From an uncultured Flavobacteriales bacterium (GTDB taxonomy: Bacteria; Bacteroidota; Bacteroidia; Flavobacteriales; UBA1820), in contig CAUHQV010000037.1 in NCBI GenBank assembly GCA_959608625.1, positions 1 to 18,659 on the forward strand: 18,659 bases of DNA, written 5' to 3'. The notes beneath the pieces were generated by a model. That model did no database searches and was not told the DNA's origin. It saw nothing but the letters and a program-made list of their open reading frames with translations. This document shows positions 1 to 7,046 of the stretch, in pieces; within the stretch, counting starts at the first letter, position 1; the number at the start of each line of letters is the position of its first letter. The position numbers were made by a program, and so were the translations under genes.

Positions 1-2711
1 ACAATATCCTCAGCGGACTCATTTACCTTGATGCCTGCGTTTAAATATGTAATTTCATTCTCTTTGATCCCATGCTTAATGTCTATACTGATTCCAAATT
101 CACTTTTAAGGATAATCTCCTTGGAAATAAGATCCTTAATAGGGTAATTTTTCAATTCATATTGTGATTCTTTATAATCCTCTAGTGGAATAAAAAGAGT
201 GTATGGAGATAATGCATAACGATAATTATGTGCTCTATATAGCGCTGCTCTCCCTGAATGCTCAACTTTTATGTCATATTCAAAATCTATGAAATTATCT
301 TCTATATATTTTTTAATTCTCTTTGTGTCAATTAATTTTCTATCATCTTCGTATATACGTATTTCTGTCCCTATAAAATTTATATCCGAATCTTCCTTGA
401 TAAAAAAACAACCTTCATAATTCGGGATATGAATATTGATTCCTTTTTCCATATTTATGCTTTTGGTCCTAACAAAAACTTCCTTACAGACCATAAAGAC
501 AGATAAAAATCCTATACCGAAATTACTTAAGGCCTTATACTGTATCCCTTTTTCTTTTTGTAATTCTTTAAAATCTTCCGATTGGTAAAAGCTACGACCT
601 ATGCTAGTAAAATATCTTTCAATTTTATAAAGATCCATTCCAACCCCATTATCCTTAATCTGCAGATAACGCCGATTATTTTCATCCCTACCAATCTTTA
701 TGCATATGGTTGTATCAAAGTCACTTTTATCAAATGTCTTTCTTAATCTTATTGCATCATAGCTGTTTTGTATCAACTCCCTGATAAAAACTTCTTTTTG
801 TGCATATAAATTATCTCCTGTCAATAAAGGAAGTAATGTTGGAATATAAGCCTCAAAATTATAATTGTCCATTTGATAGCCCTCTTTCTTTATTACAGGG
901 CGCACATAATAGATTTTAAGATTTAATTCCTTAAAAGCATCTTCAATCTGTGTAATCTTTTCTTCAAATTCTTTTACAATCAAAACTCCGACTTTATGCG
1001 CCGTCGGGTCTTTACTTTTAAATTCTATAAATGCCGCTCGTCTATCTTCATCTCCCGTAATCCTTATTGAGTTATTTGGGACATTCAAAGAAAAACTCCC
1101 TTCTTCTAATTTAATATTAATTTTATGATTTATCCCCTCTTTTTTAAAAACTTCATCGCCATAATATCCAATCGACAAATACAAATCGGTAAAAAAGCAT
1201 GCTATTGCAACGTATGAAATTTCTTTCTTATGATTAATAGTGTTTATATTTTTGAAAATCTTTTTTAATTCGAAATTGAAAGCTTTACTTCTATCTTTAC
1301 GTAACAATCCAAATAATATTTCCAATAACAAAGGGGTTTCCGAAAACAATTTCTGGCTTATATTTTCTTTTAAAAGATTTATTAGTTTTTCATGATACTC
1401 TTTCTTATTTGCAGATTCCATTAAAATAACTCTCATCCGAATAGCAAATAATATCATTGCGATTATTTTAGGATTCTGACGTAAATCCTGAGTTATCCCA
1501 TTAAAATGAAGTATAGTTTTTTCTATACAAGAGATTATTTTATCAATTTGATATTTAGAAGAAACATTATCTCGCTCTTCTATCTCTTGCTTAAACCAAT
1601 TATCTAGACTCAGATCATAAAGCCTTAATATATCATGGAATTCATTTGACTCTCGAATGTCCTGCTTCTGAGGGGGAACTGTTATATCTATACAATTTTG
1701 AAGCTCTTCCCCACTATACGCATATTTATGGACTTCTGCTTCTATCAATTGATTTGGAGAATGTATTTCGACCACCTCAAAACCCCTATCTCCATTATTT
1801 GCCAATGTCCCTGTAGAGAAGATGTATAAACTTTTTTTGGGATCTTCGAAATATTTGTTTGTCGTTATAAAACGAGATATTGGAGTGTGTTTATGCCCGT
1901 GAAGAACAATTTTAACATTATTATCGATGAGAGTATTGAGTACCGAAGAAAAATTCCGAACCATACTACTATCCCCATATTTATCATATATTTCAGGGAA
2001 TGGGTAAATATGATGATGAAAAAAACATACAATTTTGTATGCAGATGTATCTCCTATTTGATCTCTTAAATAATCAAAAGCCTTTAAATATTGTTCTGTT
2101 GAGATTTCGCCATAGTCATCATAGCTATTCTTTGATTTTTTTAAATATTCTATTATTTTTTCTTCTTTATCACTCTCCAAATCAAAAGCCTCAAAATCAA
2201 GATTGTCAACCCATTCTCGATCCTGACGAGACAGCCGACATTCCCCCTTACAAGAATTTAATCCAATAAATGCAATCTTTTCCTCTTCATATATTTTTGT
2301 TACATAATAAAAAGTATTATCAGGGCTATACAAATTATTTTTATTTCTACCATAAAACTCATTCAAGAACTGATCATAAAAATGATACCGGTCGCTTGTA
2401 TCTCTTTGGTCATCATTATTCCCAGGGACAAATAAAAAATCTTTCCAATCTAACTCTTTACTTGCATACAGGTGTTCTTTGTTTATTCGCGCCAATAAAT
2501 TTGAAAAAAACGCGGCTATCTTTTTGGCCAAACCAGCGTTTTTTGCTGATTTACCTTGCGCCAAGTCTCCTGTACATACAATTAAGTCTACCTTTTGATT
2601 ATGGCATTTCAAATCTCTACATATTGTAGAGTAAAAATCTTCTATAGAATTCGAGTAATCATCTCCAATATGAACATCTGATATATGCAAACAGCTAATT
2701 TTTCCCATCAT
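1..2711 (-). CDS. Metallophosphoesterase fused to Hsp90-like (GHKL) ATPase, 3' end outside window
   Basis: I translated this frame codon by codon from the ATG at 2711 to the left edge and found no stop, so at least 903 residues are encoded and the C-terminus is missing. Residues 1 to about 310 form a calcineurin-like metallophosphoesterase: D12-V-H14, G48-D49, G97-N-N-D100, H232-H-H234 and H271-G-H-K-H275. Residues about 612-800 match the Hsp90/HtpG N-terminal ATPase: R644-E-L-I-Q-N649-x-x-D652-A (N box, with Glu645 at the usual catalytic position), D687-N-G-V-G-M692, and N730-F-G-I-G-F735 (lid/G2 region). Residues about 320-610 look helical and unassigned. The product is probably cytosolic, as no signal peptide is seen. 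The start could be ATG 2711 or the adjacent ATG 2708. GC is about 30 %, far below its neighbours, which suggests transfer. The gene lies downstream of an integrase/rep module. Domain calls are strong; a role in defence is only inferred. Confidence 0.9.
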   Translation of the reverse strand, partial: MMGKISCLHISDVHIGDDYSNSIEDFYSTICRDLKCHNQKVDLIVCTGDLAQGKSAKNAGLAKKIAAFFSNLLARINKEHLYASKELDWKDFLFVPGNNDDQRDTSDRYHFYDQFLNEFYGRNKNNLYSPDNTFYYVTKIYEEEKIAFIGLNSCKGECRLSRQDREWVDNLDFEAFDLESDKEEKIIEYLKKSKNSYDDYGEISTEQYLKAFDYLRDQIGDTSAYKIVCFFHHHIYPFPEIYDKYGDSSMVRNFSSVLNTLIDNNVKIVLHGHKHTPISRFITTNKYFEDPKKSLYIFSTGTLANNGDRGFEVVEIHSPNQLIEAEVHKYAYSGEELQNCIDITVPPQKQDIRESNEFHDILRLYDLSLDNWFKQEIEERDNVSSKYQIDKIISCIEKTILHFNGITQDLRQNPKIIAMILFAIRMRVILMESANKKEYHEKLINLLKENISQKLFSETPLLLEILFGLLRKDRSKAFNFELKKIFKNINTINHKKEISYVAIACFFTDLYLSIGYYGDEVFKKEGINHKINIKLEEGSFSLNVPNNSIRITGDEDRRAAFIEFKSKDPTAHKVGVLIVKEFEEKITQIEDAFKELNLKIYYVRPVIKKEGYQMDNYNFEAYIPTLLPLLTGDNLYAQKEVFIRELIQNSYDAIRLRKTFDKSDFDTTICIKIGRDENNRRYLQIKDNGVGMDLYKIERYFTSIGRSFYQSEDFKELQKEKGIQYKALSNFGIGFLSVFMVCKEVFVRTKSINMEKGINIHIPNYEGCFFIKEDSDINFIGTEIRIYEDDRKLIDTKRIKKYIEDNFIDFEYDIKVEHSGRAALYRAHNYRYALSPYTLFIPLEDYKESQYELKNYPIKDLISKEIILKSEFGISIDIKHGIKENEITYLNAGIKVNESAEDI

Positions 2712-2730
2712 ATACGTGTTTTAAATACTT

Positions 2731-2738
2731 CAAATATA
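2731..2738 (-). promoter_or_regulatory. Candidate -7 box for the phosphoesterase-Hsp90 gene
   Basis: The minus strand reads TATATTTG, a perfect match to the Bacteroidota -7 consensus TAnnTTTG, 19 bases before the ATG. It would give a leader of only about 13 nt. No TTG is present at the normal -33 distance; the nearest lies about 42 bases upstream. The promoter is therefore plausible but incomplete. Confidence 0.4.
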
Positions 2739-2851
2739 GTAATAAATAGCTACCTTATGATGAATTTGTAAAAACTTGTCCAAAAATTTCTAATGTCGCG
2801 GAGAGTAGAAGAACCTTTATACATTATTGATACAGTACACCTAAAACCCCA

Positions 2852-2953
2852 TTACTCGACAATGTTAAAATGCGCCATGTGCTCTCCCAGATCAAAACGA
2901 CACCACTGCTTGCCTTTTTCGAATAGCATTGGACACCCCCTTTGTGCTGTCAT
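2852..2953 (-). CDS. Possible 33-aa small ORF or gene remnant
   Basis: A minus-strand ATG at 2953 opens a 33-codon frame ending in TAA at 2852. The protein has an amphipathic, cysteine-containing sequence (for example G-C-P-M-L-F-E-K, then W-C-R-F-D-L-G-E-H). The frame stays open for another 31 codons after the TAA, so it could be the worn remnant of a longer gene. There is no obvious ribosome binding site and no recognised family. It could easily be a chance ORF. Confidence 0.2.
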   Translation of the reverse strand: MTAQRGCPMLFEKGKQWCRFDLGEHMAHFNIVE

Positions 2954-3058
2954 CTTAAATACTTGACCCCCACGTCATACCAAAACCACAAGAACCCTTC
3001 GCATTTTGCCTAAAATCGCCATGCTAATCCTCCCGTCAATAAGTTTCTCCTGCCATAC

Positions 3059-3081
3059 AAAAAGGGAGCTTTTCAGCCCCC
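3059..3081 (-). terminator. Rho-independent terminator of the HTH-rep operon
   Basis: On the minus strand GGGGGC, loop TGAAAA and GCTCCC form a 6-bp stem with one G-U pair, followed at once by TTTTT. It begins about 24 bases after the rep-like stop codon. Confidence 0.75.
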
Positions 3082-3104
3082 TCTGTACCTCCCTATCAAA
3101 CCTC

Positions 3105-4010
3105 TCACTTTATCAGTTCCCCCAAGTCGAAATCGCTCCTTTCATTCGTTAGTTGGTCTATTTTCTTGCGTATAATCCGTCGCCTCTGCTGCTTGTCCGA
3201 TGCTGAAAGTACCCTATCCGGGAAACTGTTAATCCGCGACAAGACTTTTTCCGCCCACTGGTTCTCTCCGTCCGCATATGCACAGAGAGCTATTCCGAGA
3301 GAATCCGCAACCTTTTTATCGCCGGGAATGATCAAAGGTTTCGTTTTTTCAATATCATCGTACCGTCGCTTTAAAAAATCCTTGCAGACCTTCTGAAAAC
3401 CGGGTAAAACGAAGTTTTTAACTAATGGATAGTCCCTGCCACTTACCATTCTTGCATCTTTGATGTGTATCTCCGCCTTTATCGCCTTGTCTCCGGGAGT
3501 AAAGCCATCCTGCTTTAGCTGTTCCCGTACCGCCTTAGTCATTTTGTTCGGGGTATTCTTCCAAGGATTGTACAGTTTAAGCCGAAACTTGCCTCTCCTG
3601 CTGGTAAATTGCCGTCCATGATCGTAAATAGCCAGTTTACACCCTTTCAACTTTACATGAGCGTCCAATACGCTTTTGTAATGATGCTCCGTTTCGACGA
3701 CCAAACCGTATTCAAATACCGTTACTGCCCCTTCCCATATATTTACGCCCAGTAAACTACTGATTATGTCAATGCTCTGTGTAAACTCAGCCTGTGAGAA
3801 ATGGATATTATGCCCGTTCAGAAAATACGGCAGGCTACCCGCAACCCTGAGTATATCGCACTCGATATTATAAGAAACGTCCAAGTCCTTATGTCCTATA
3901 CTCAGCTTGTAATTAAGTGCATTCCAAGCAGTTTTTGAATAAAATTTCAGGTTGTCCGCCATAAATCCCTGGCCGTTCAGTAATAATTCAATTTCGATGT
4001 AGTCTACCAT
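3105..4010 (-). CDS. Phage/plasmid replication initiator-like protein (gene II/X-like)
   Basis: This 301-aa protein resembles the phage/plasmid replication proteins of the gene II/X (Phage_CRI-like) type found in Bacteroidota mobile elements. Shared features are a C-D-I-L-R-V-A-G-S-L-P-Y-F-L-N-G-H-N stretch, like the usual 'GSLPKFxxGNN', a following helix, then K-L-A-I-Y-D-H-G and R-L-K-L-Y-N. The segment normally reading roughly T-R-I-D is T-V-F-E here, so a key acidic position may be altered. The ATG at 4010 overlaps the end of the upstream HTH gene by 7 bases, which implies translational coupling, and a terminator follows. The likely role is nicking or initiating replication of the excised element. 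The family call rests on remembered sequence patterns and is moderate. Confidence 0.6.
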   Translation of the reverse strand: MVDYIEIELLLNGQGFMADNLKFYSKTAWNALNYKLSIGHKDLDVSYNIECDILRVAGSLPYFLNGHNIHFSQAEFTQSIDIISSLLGVNIWEGAVTVFEYGLVVETEHHYKSVLDAHVKLKGCKLAIYDHGRQFTSRRGKFRLKLYNPWKNTPNKMTKAVREQLKQDGFTPGDKAIKAEIHIKDARMVSGRDYPLVKNFVLPGFQKVCKDFLKRRYDDIEKTKPLIIPGDKKVADSLGIALCAYADGENQWAEKVLSRINSFPDRVLSASDKQQRRRIIRKKIDQLTNERSDFDLGELIK

Positions 4011-4279
4011 CTCTCTGTGTTTTTAGCGTTAATAAATCCTTGTTTTAAAAAAGCATCCAAGTCCGAACGCCGTACCCATATTTTCCGCCCTACTTGCGAG
4101 AACGGAATTAACCGCCTGTCCCTGTACCGCTGCCAGGTCTTCCGGCTGATGCCCAGATACGCAGGGACATCTTTCGATGCGATGATCTCTTTACTGAAAA
4201 TACCTCCCTGAAGCATTTTCTTCATTAGCCGGACTTCTCCCAAAATCCGTCCGGCTGTTTCGTTGTTTTCTTCTTTCAT
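4004..4279 (-). CDS. Excisionase-like helix-turn-helix DNA-binding protein
   Basis: The 91-aa product carries a MerR/excisionase-type winged helix in its C-terminal half: an A-S-K-D-V-P-A-Y-L-G-I-S-R-K-T-W segment (sensor and recognition helices) and then I-P-F-S-Q-V-G-R-K-I-W-V-R-R-S-D-L-D-A-F-L, the wing and final helix typical of HTH_17 proteins. In Bacteroidota integrative elements such proteins sit near the integrase and act in excision or in control of the neighbouring operon. It overlaps the rep-like gene by 7 bases, so the two are probably one transcript. The start at 4279 is the first ATG of the frame after the terminator region. Confidence 0.8.
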   Translation of the reverse strand: MKEENNETAGRILGEVRLMKKMLQGGIFSKEIIASKDVPAYLGISRKTWQRYRDRRLIPFSQVGRKIWVRRSDLDAFLKQGFINAKNTERW

Positions 4280-4307
4280 TATTCAATAAATTTATACTGC
4301 AAAAATC

Positions 4308-4338
4308 CAAACATCCTTTCAGGGGGCTGTAAAACCAA
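4308..4338 (-). promoter_or_regulatory. Possible promoter of the HTH-rep operon
   Basis: On the minus strand TTG (4338-4336), a 20-bp spacer and GATGTTTG (4315-4308) lie about 29 bases before the HTH start. The -7 box has one mismatch to TAnnTTTG. A second one-mismatch box, GATTTTTG, is at 4307-4300. Confidence 0.3.
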
Positions 4339-4380
4339 TAACTACGATGTTGGCATGAAGTTAGTTTGACTAGAGAACAC

Positions 4381-4408
4381 AAAAAAGCCCGCACTTTTTG
4401 TGCAGGCT
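4381..4408 (-). terminator. Rho-independent terminator after the 325-aa gene
   Basis: On the minus strand AGCC-T-GCAC, loop AAAAA, GTGC-G-GGCT forms an 8-bp stem with one internal mismatch, followed by TTTTTT. It lies about 26 bases after the stop codon at 4434 and separates the integrase/325-aa unit from the HTH-rep unit. Confidence 0.8.
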
Positions 4409-4433
4409 GATTAAAAATTAAAACAAGATTTTC

Positions 4434-5411
4434 TTAATCGTTCATTATCTTCCTATAATAGCTATTTAAATTACTAATGATTTTCGCTCTATCATAGTCT
4501 TCCAGTGTTGTACATCGTCTCGTTGGCCAAATGACCTTGGGGTCACAAACAGTTAGAACGATATACCCTAACAAAAGCAATTTACGATCTTTTGTAAGCT
4601 CCTTTAACCCCCCACATTGTGATACGGCACCCCAATATATAGAGATCAGTTTTTTAAAATATTCTGCTTTGAGCCCTCCCGCCCGCGCTCGCTTCTCTCT
4701 TAGCAATGGAATTCCTCCAGCGATATATTCCTCTGCCCAATGTTCGTCTTTACACCCTTTCACCCGACGAAAATATTCCTCTGCAAACGAATGAAGTAAC
4801 ATATATATGTATTCGCAATGGGTTATCGATAAATTATCTTCCCCTGTCACCCCAATAAATTTCACTTCCTTGATAATGAGCTTCCCCTTTTCCCTTAATT
4901 GGATAAAAAACTGATCTATTGCATATTCGCTATCATATCCTTTTCGAGCTTTAGCGACTTTCTGTCGTTGCGCCAAATACTCATAAAATATCCCATTAGG
5001 GAGAAACAACTTCGCATATGTCGCTAAGAGTGCGAAATCATACAAGTATTTTTCTAAATCTACCCCTTTAAAATCTTTAGTCTCTTGTAATTCAACCAGT
5101 TTTTCCTTTACTTTCTCTATCGTTTCTTCATCTATGAACTCATAAACTTTCTCTTCCCAATGATGATCTTTTGGGATGGCTACACCCATTTTCATCTTGC
5201 TTTTCAGGCCGTCTATATGCTTTTTCAAAATTTTTGCTTGCCCTGAAGTCAATATATTTGACATCTTTAGTTTTCTTCTTAATGGGCTAATTCCCATTTC
5301 CCCCTGTTTCGTTGCCCATTCTTTCGTATGGGGCTTCATCTCTTCTGGAATATCAAAGTATTTTTCATCTCCGATATACCCATCTTTTGTCGGATCGATC
5401 GTTATTTTCAT
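4434..5411 (-). CDS. Unrecognised 325-aa protein next to the integrase
   Basis: I do not recognise a family. The protein is soluble-looking and rich in Lys and Glu. It has a charged N-terminal segment containing several K-M and K-K runs (about residues 45-75), a Glu/Lys-rich helical middle (about 85-125) and a mixed C-terminal half. Motif-like runs include R-A-R-A-G-G-L-K and W-P-T-R-R-C-T-T. No signal peptide or membrane segment is evident. It starts 65 bases downstream of the integrase stop on the same strand and ends at a terminator, so it is probably co-transcribed with the integrase. GC (about 40 %) is lower than that of the integrase. It may be an accessory protein of the element or a cargo gene; the sequence does not decide. 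Confidence 0.7.
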   Translation of the reverse strand: MKITIDPTKDGYIGDEKYFDIPEEMKPHTKEWATKQGEMGISPLRRKLKMSNILTSGQAKILKKHIDGLKSKMKMGVAIPKDHHWEEKVYEFIDEETIEKVKEKLVELQETKDFKGVDLEKYLYDFALLATYAKLFLPNGIFYEYLAQRQKVAKARKGYDSEYAIDQFFIQLREKGKLIIKEVKFIGVTGEDNLSITHCEYIYMLLHSFAEEYFRRVKGCKDEHWAEEYIAGGIPLLREKRARAGGLKAEYFKKLISIYWGAVSQCGGLKELTKDRKLLLLGYIVLTVCDPKVIWPTRRCTTLEDYDRAKIISNLNSYYRKIMND

Positions 5412-5476
5412 GATTTCACGCTGTTATTGAATACTGTAAACATATAAATTATTATACTTTTTTAAAACAATAAGAA

Positions 5477-6730
5477 TCACCCAAAAGCCTGCCGCAGAAA
5501 ATCGTCCTGCCGTTCCCTGCTGAAACCGGACAAATACGACTGCGTGACCGCGATGCTCGAATGACCAAGTAGCTGACTGATCATCTGCACATTTCCTGCC
5601 GCCCAAAGAGCCACACTCGCGAACGTATGCCGGGCTACATGAAAAGTCAAATGCTTGTCTATGCCCGCTTTCCGGGCGATCTCTTCCAATGCTACGTTTA
5701 CCCTGCGGTTTTGGACTGTTTTGTCATACCGTTTCTGCATCGCCTGTTTCGTCCGGGCAACCGATCTGCGGATACCCGTGCGTTGTCCCAACGGAAAAAT
5801 AAAATCCTCCGGGGAAACTCCCGCCCGTTTATAGTGTTCCAAAATCTCCATCGCCGGGGGAACGATTGCCAGATCGACCGTTTTACCTGTCTTGTGCATC
5901 GTATAGACCAACCTCCCGTCCGACACGTTTTTCCATCTCAAACCTGCCAGATCACCGAAACGGATCCCCGCCATGTACATAGAAAACAGAAAACAATTCC
6001 GGGTACGCCACAGAAAATCACACTCTGGTAAGTCTAACGCTTTAATCCTTTCCACCTCATCCTGCGTCAGACTGCTGCGGTGCTTGCCGTCCTTTTTGAC
6101 TTTAAACCCGAAAAACGGGTTGCTCTCCTGCGGGACATACCCATATTCTTTCGCTTTGTTATAACAGATGCGAAGCGTAATAAGCAGTTGTGAAATACTC
6201 GTCCGGCTGAGCGGACGGCCCCTTAATCCTTTGTGCGAGCAAAGATAACTTTCAAACTCCGCGACAAATTTTTTATTGATCTGGGGGAAAAACAAGTCTT
6301 TCCCGCCTGTAAACGCCGACAGATATTTGATAAGCGTCGTTTTCGCCATCGAACTTTCTATTTGTCCCCTTGCCAGTAAGTCCCGTTCCATCTGCCCGAC
6401 GAATTCCATGACCGACAGCGCAGATTTTCCTTTCAGGGCATCTGCCAAAGCTTGTACACTGTAATTGCCTTGCGCTTCGAGCGTGCTTTTCACTTTGTAT
6501 GCCTGTTCCAAAGCCGATGCCAACATCTGGTTAAACACCTTGTGAAGCGGTTCTTTCGTGCTGATCCAATTGCTCCGGGGAGCCTGCGCCTTGAAATAGC
6601 TTTTATCCCTGACATACGCATCGAGCCGTATCTTGGTATGCCGGGAGTTTTCCGTAATCCGGAGATAGACCGGGTACGTGCCGTCCCGTTTGGCTTCCGC
6701 CGATACTTCAAAATTGAATGTCGTATTCAT
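5477..6730 (-). CDS. Tyrosine recombinase / site-specific integrase
   Basis: This is a Bacteroidota-type phage integrase family enzyme that catalyses strand exchange between the element and the chromosome. The N-terminus has an arm-binding-like segment (R-D-G-T-Y-P-V-Y-L-R-I-T) and a SAM-like core-binding domain follows. The catalytic domain shows all expected residues, numbered from the ATG at 6730: R257 (A-G-I-R-F), K283 (K-T-G-K), H364-V-A-R367-H, H390 (G-H-S-S) and Y399 as the nucleophile. I prefer the ATG at 6730 (417 aa) because it follows an A-rich stretch and begins M-N-T-T-F-N-F, like related integrases; an upstream in-frame ATG at 6751 would add seven residues. The gene is intact. 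Its 5' side faces the core gene at 7047, so this end is likely near one element boundary. Confidence 0.95.
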   Translation of the reverse strand: MNTTFNFEVSAEAKRDGTYPVYLRITENSRHTKIRLDAYVRDKSYFKAQAPRSNWISTKEPLHKVFNQMLASALEQAYKVKSTLEAQGNYSVQALADALKGKSALSVMEFVGQMERDLLARGQIESSMAKTTLIKYLSAFTGGKDLFFPQINKKFVAEFESYLCSHKGLRGRPLSRTSISQLLITLRICYNKAKEYGYVPQESNPFFGFKVKKDGKHRSSLTQDEVERIKALDLPECDFLWRTRNCFLFSMYMAGIRFGDLAGLRWKNVSDGRLVYTMHKTGKTVDLAIVPPAMEILEHYKRAGVSPEDFIFPLGQRTGIRRSVARTKQAMQKRYDKTVQNRRVNVALEEIARKAGIDKHLTFHVARHTFASVALWAAGNVQMISQLLGHSSIAVTQSYLSGFSRERQDDFLRQAFG

Positions 6731-6824
6731 TTTTCTGCTGTGATAGAGCAAAGAAAAGACCCTTCCGGGAAAATGCCGTGTAACCGGTTGCCGCTATTTT
6801 CCGGGGAAATATGTTACATCCGTT

Positions 6825-6845
6825 TCAGATAAACATCAGATAAAC
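6825..6845. repeat. Tandem 10-bp direct repeat TCAGATAAAC upstream of the integrase
   Basis: TCAGATAAAC occurs at 6825-6834 and again at 6836-6845, a period of 11 bases, close to one helical turn. It lies about 95 bases upstream of the integrase start. Such spacing suits binding of two protomers on one DNA face, for example integrase arm sites or sites for the HTH protein. That function is inferred. Confidence 0.55.
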
Positions 6846-7010
6846 TTTCGGGGGCTCTTGTTATCCCTTATGGCCCTTTATGTCTTTTGTAAAAACGGGG
6901 TTATCAATGCGTAAAAGGCCTTGGGGTGTCATAAAATGTCAAAAAATCCCCGATAATCCTAATAATAGTTTAAAAACTTAAAAAATGTTCTGCAACTGCC
7001 CAAATGTTAG

Positions 7011-7018
7011 TAAATTTG
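7011..7018 (+). promoter_or_regulatory. -7 box of the protease gene
   Basis: TAAATTTG is a perfect match to TAnnTTTG. The -33 element is weak (TTC at 6988-6990, 20 bp upstream). Transcription would start near 7025, and an A/G-rich AAAAAGGGA stretch precedes the ATG at 7047. Confidence 0.5.
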
Positions 7019-7046
7019 GGCTTTCTTTATAGCAAAAAGGGAAATC

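Larger units (their letters stand above)
2712..3104. other. 393-bp gap between rep-like gene and phosphoesterase-Hsp90 gene
   Basis: This stretch separates the replication module from the AT-rich cargo gene. It holds the rep terminator (3059-3081), a possible 33-aa ORF on the minus strand (2852-2953) and the candidate -7 box at 2731-2738. I see no tRNA, no long ORF and no clear inverted repeat beyond the terminator. It could hide the junction between element backbone and cargo. Confidence 0.5.
6752..7046. other. Integrase to core-gene junction region
   Basis: This 295-bp gap separates the minus-strand integrase from the plus-strand protease gene. It contains the TCAGATAAAC repeats and the protease promoter (7011-7018). 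The segment about 6885-6960 is A/T-rich with scattered TGTC words. An attachment site is expected somewhere here, but without the other end of the element I cannot place it. No tRNA gene is present. Confidence 0.4.

Noticed and set aside
1887..2629. Three plus-strand ORFs of 60-119 aa
   Set aside because: They lie antisense inside the verified minus-strand phosphoesterase frame, have no family features and arise from its AT-rich codons.
5627..6832. Plus-strand ORFs of 62-134 aa across the integrase
   Set aside because: The minus-strand integrase has all catalytic residues in frame; these are antisense shadows.
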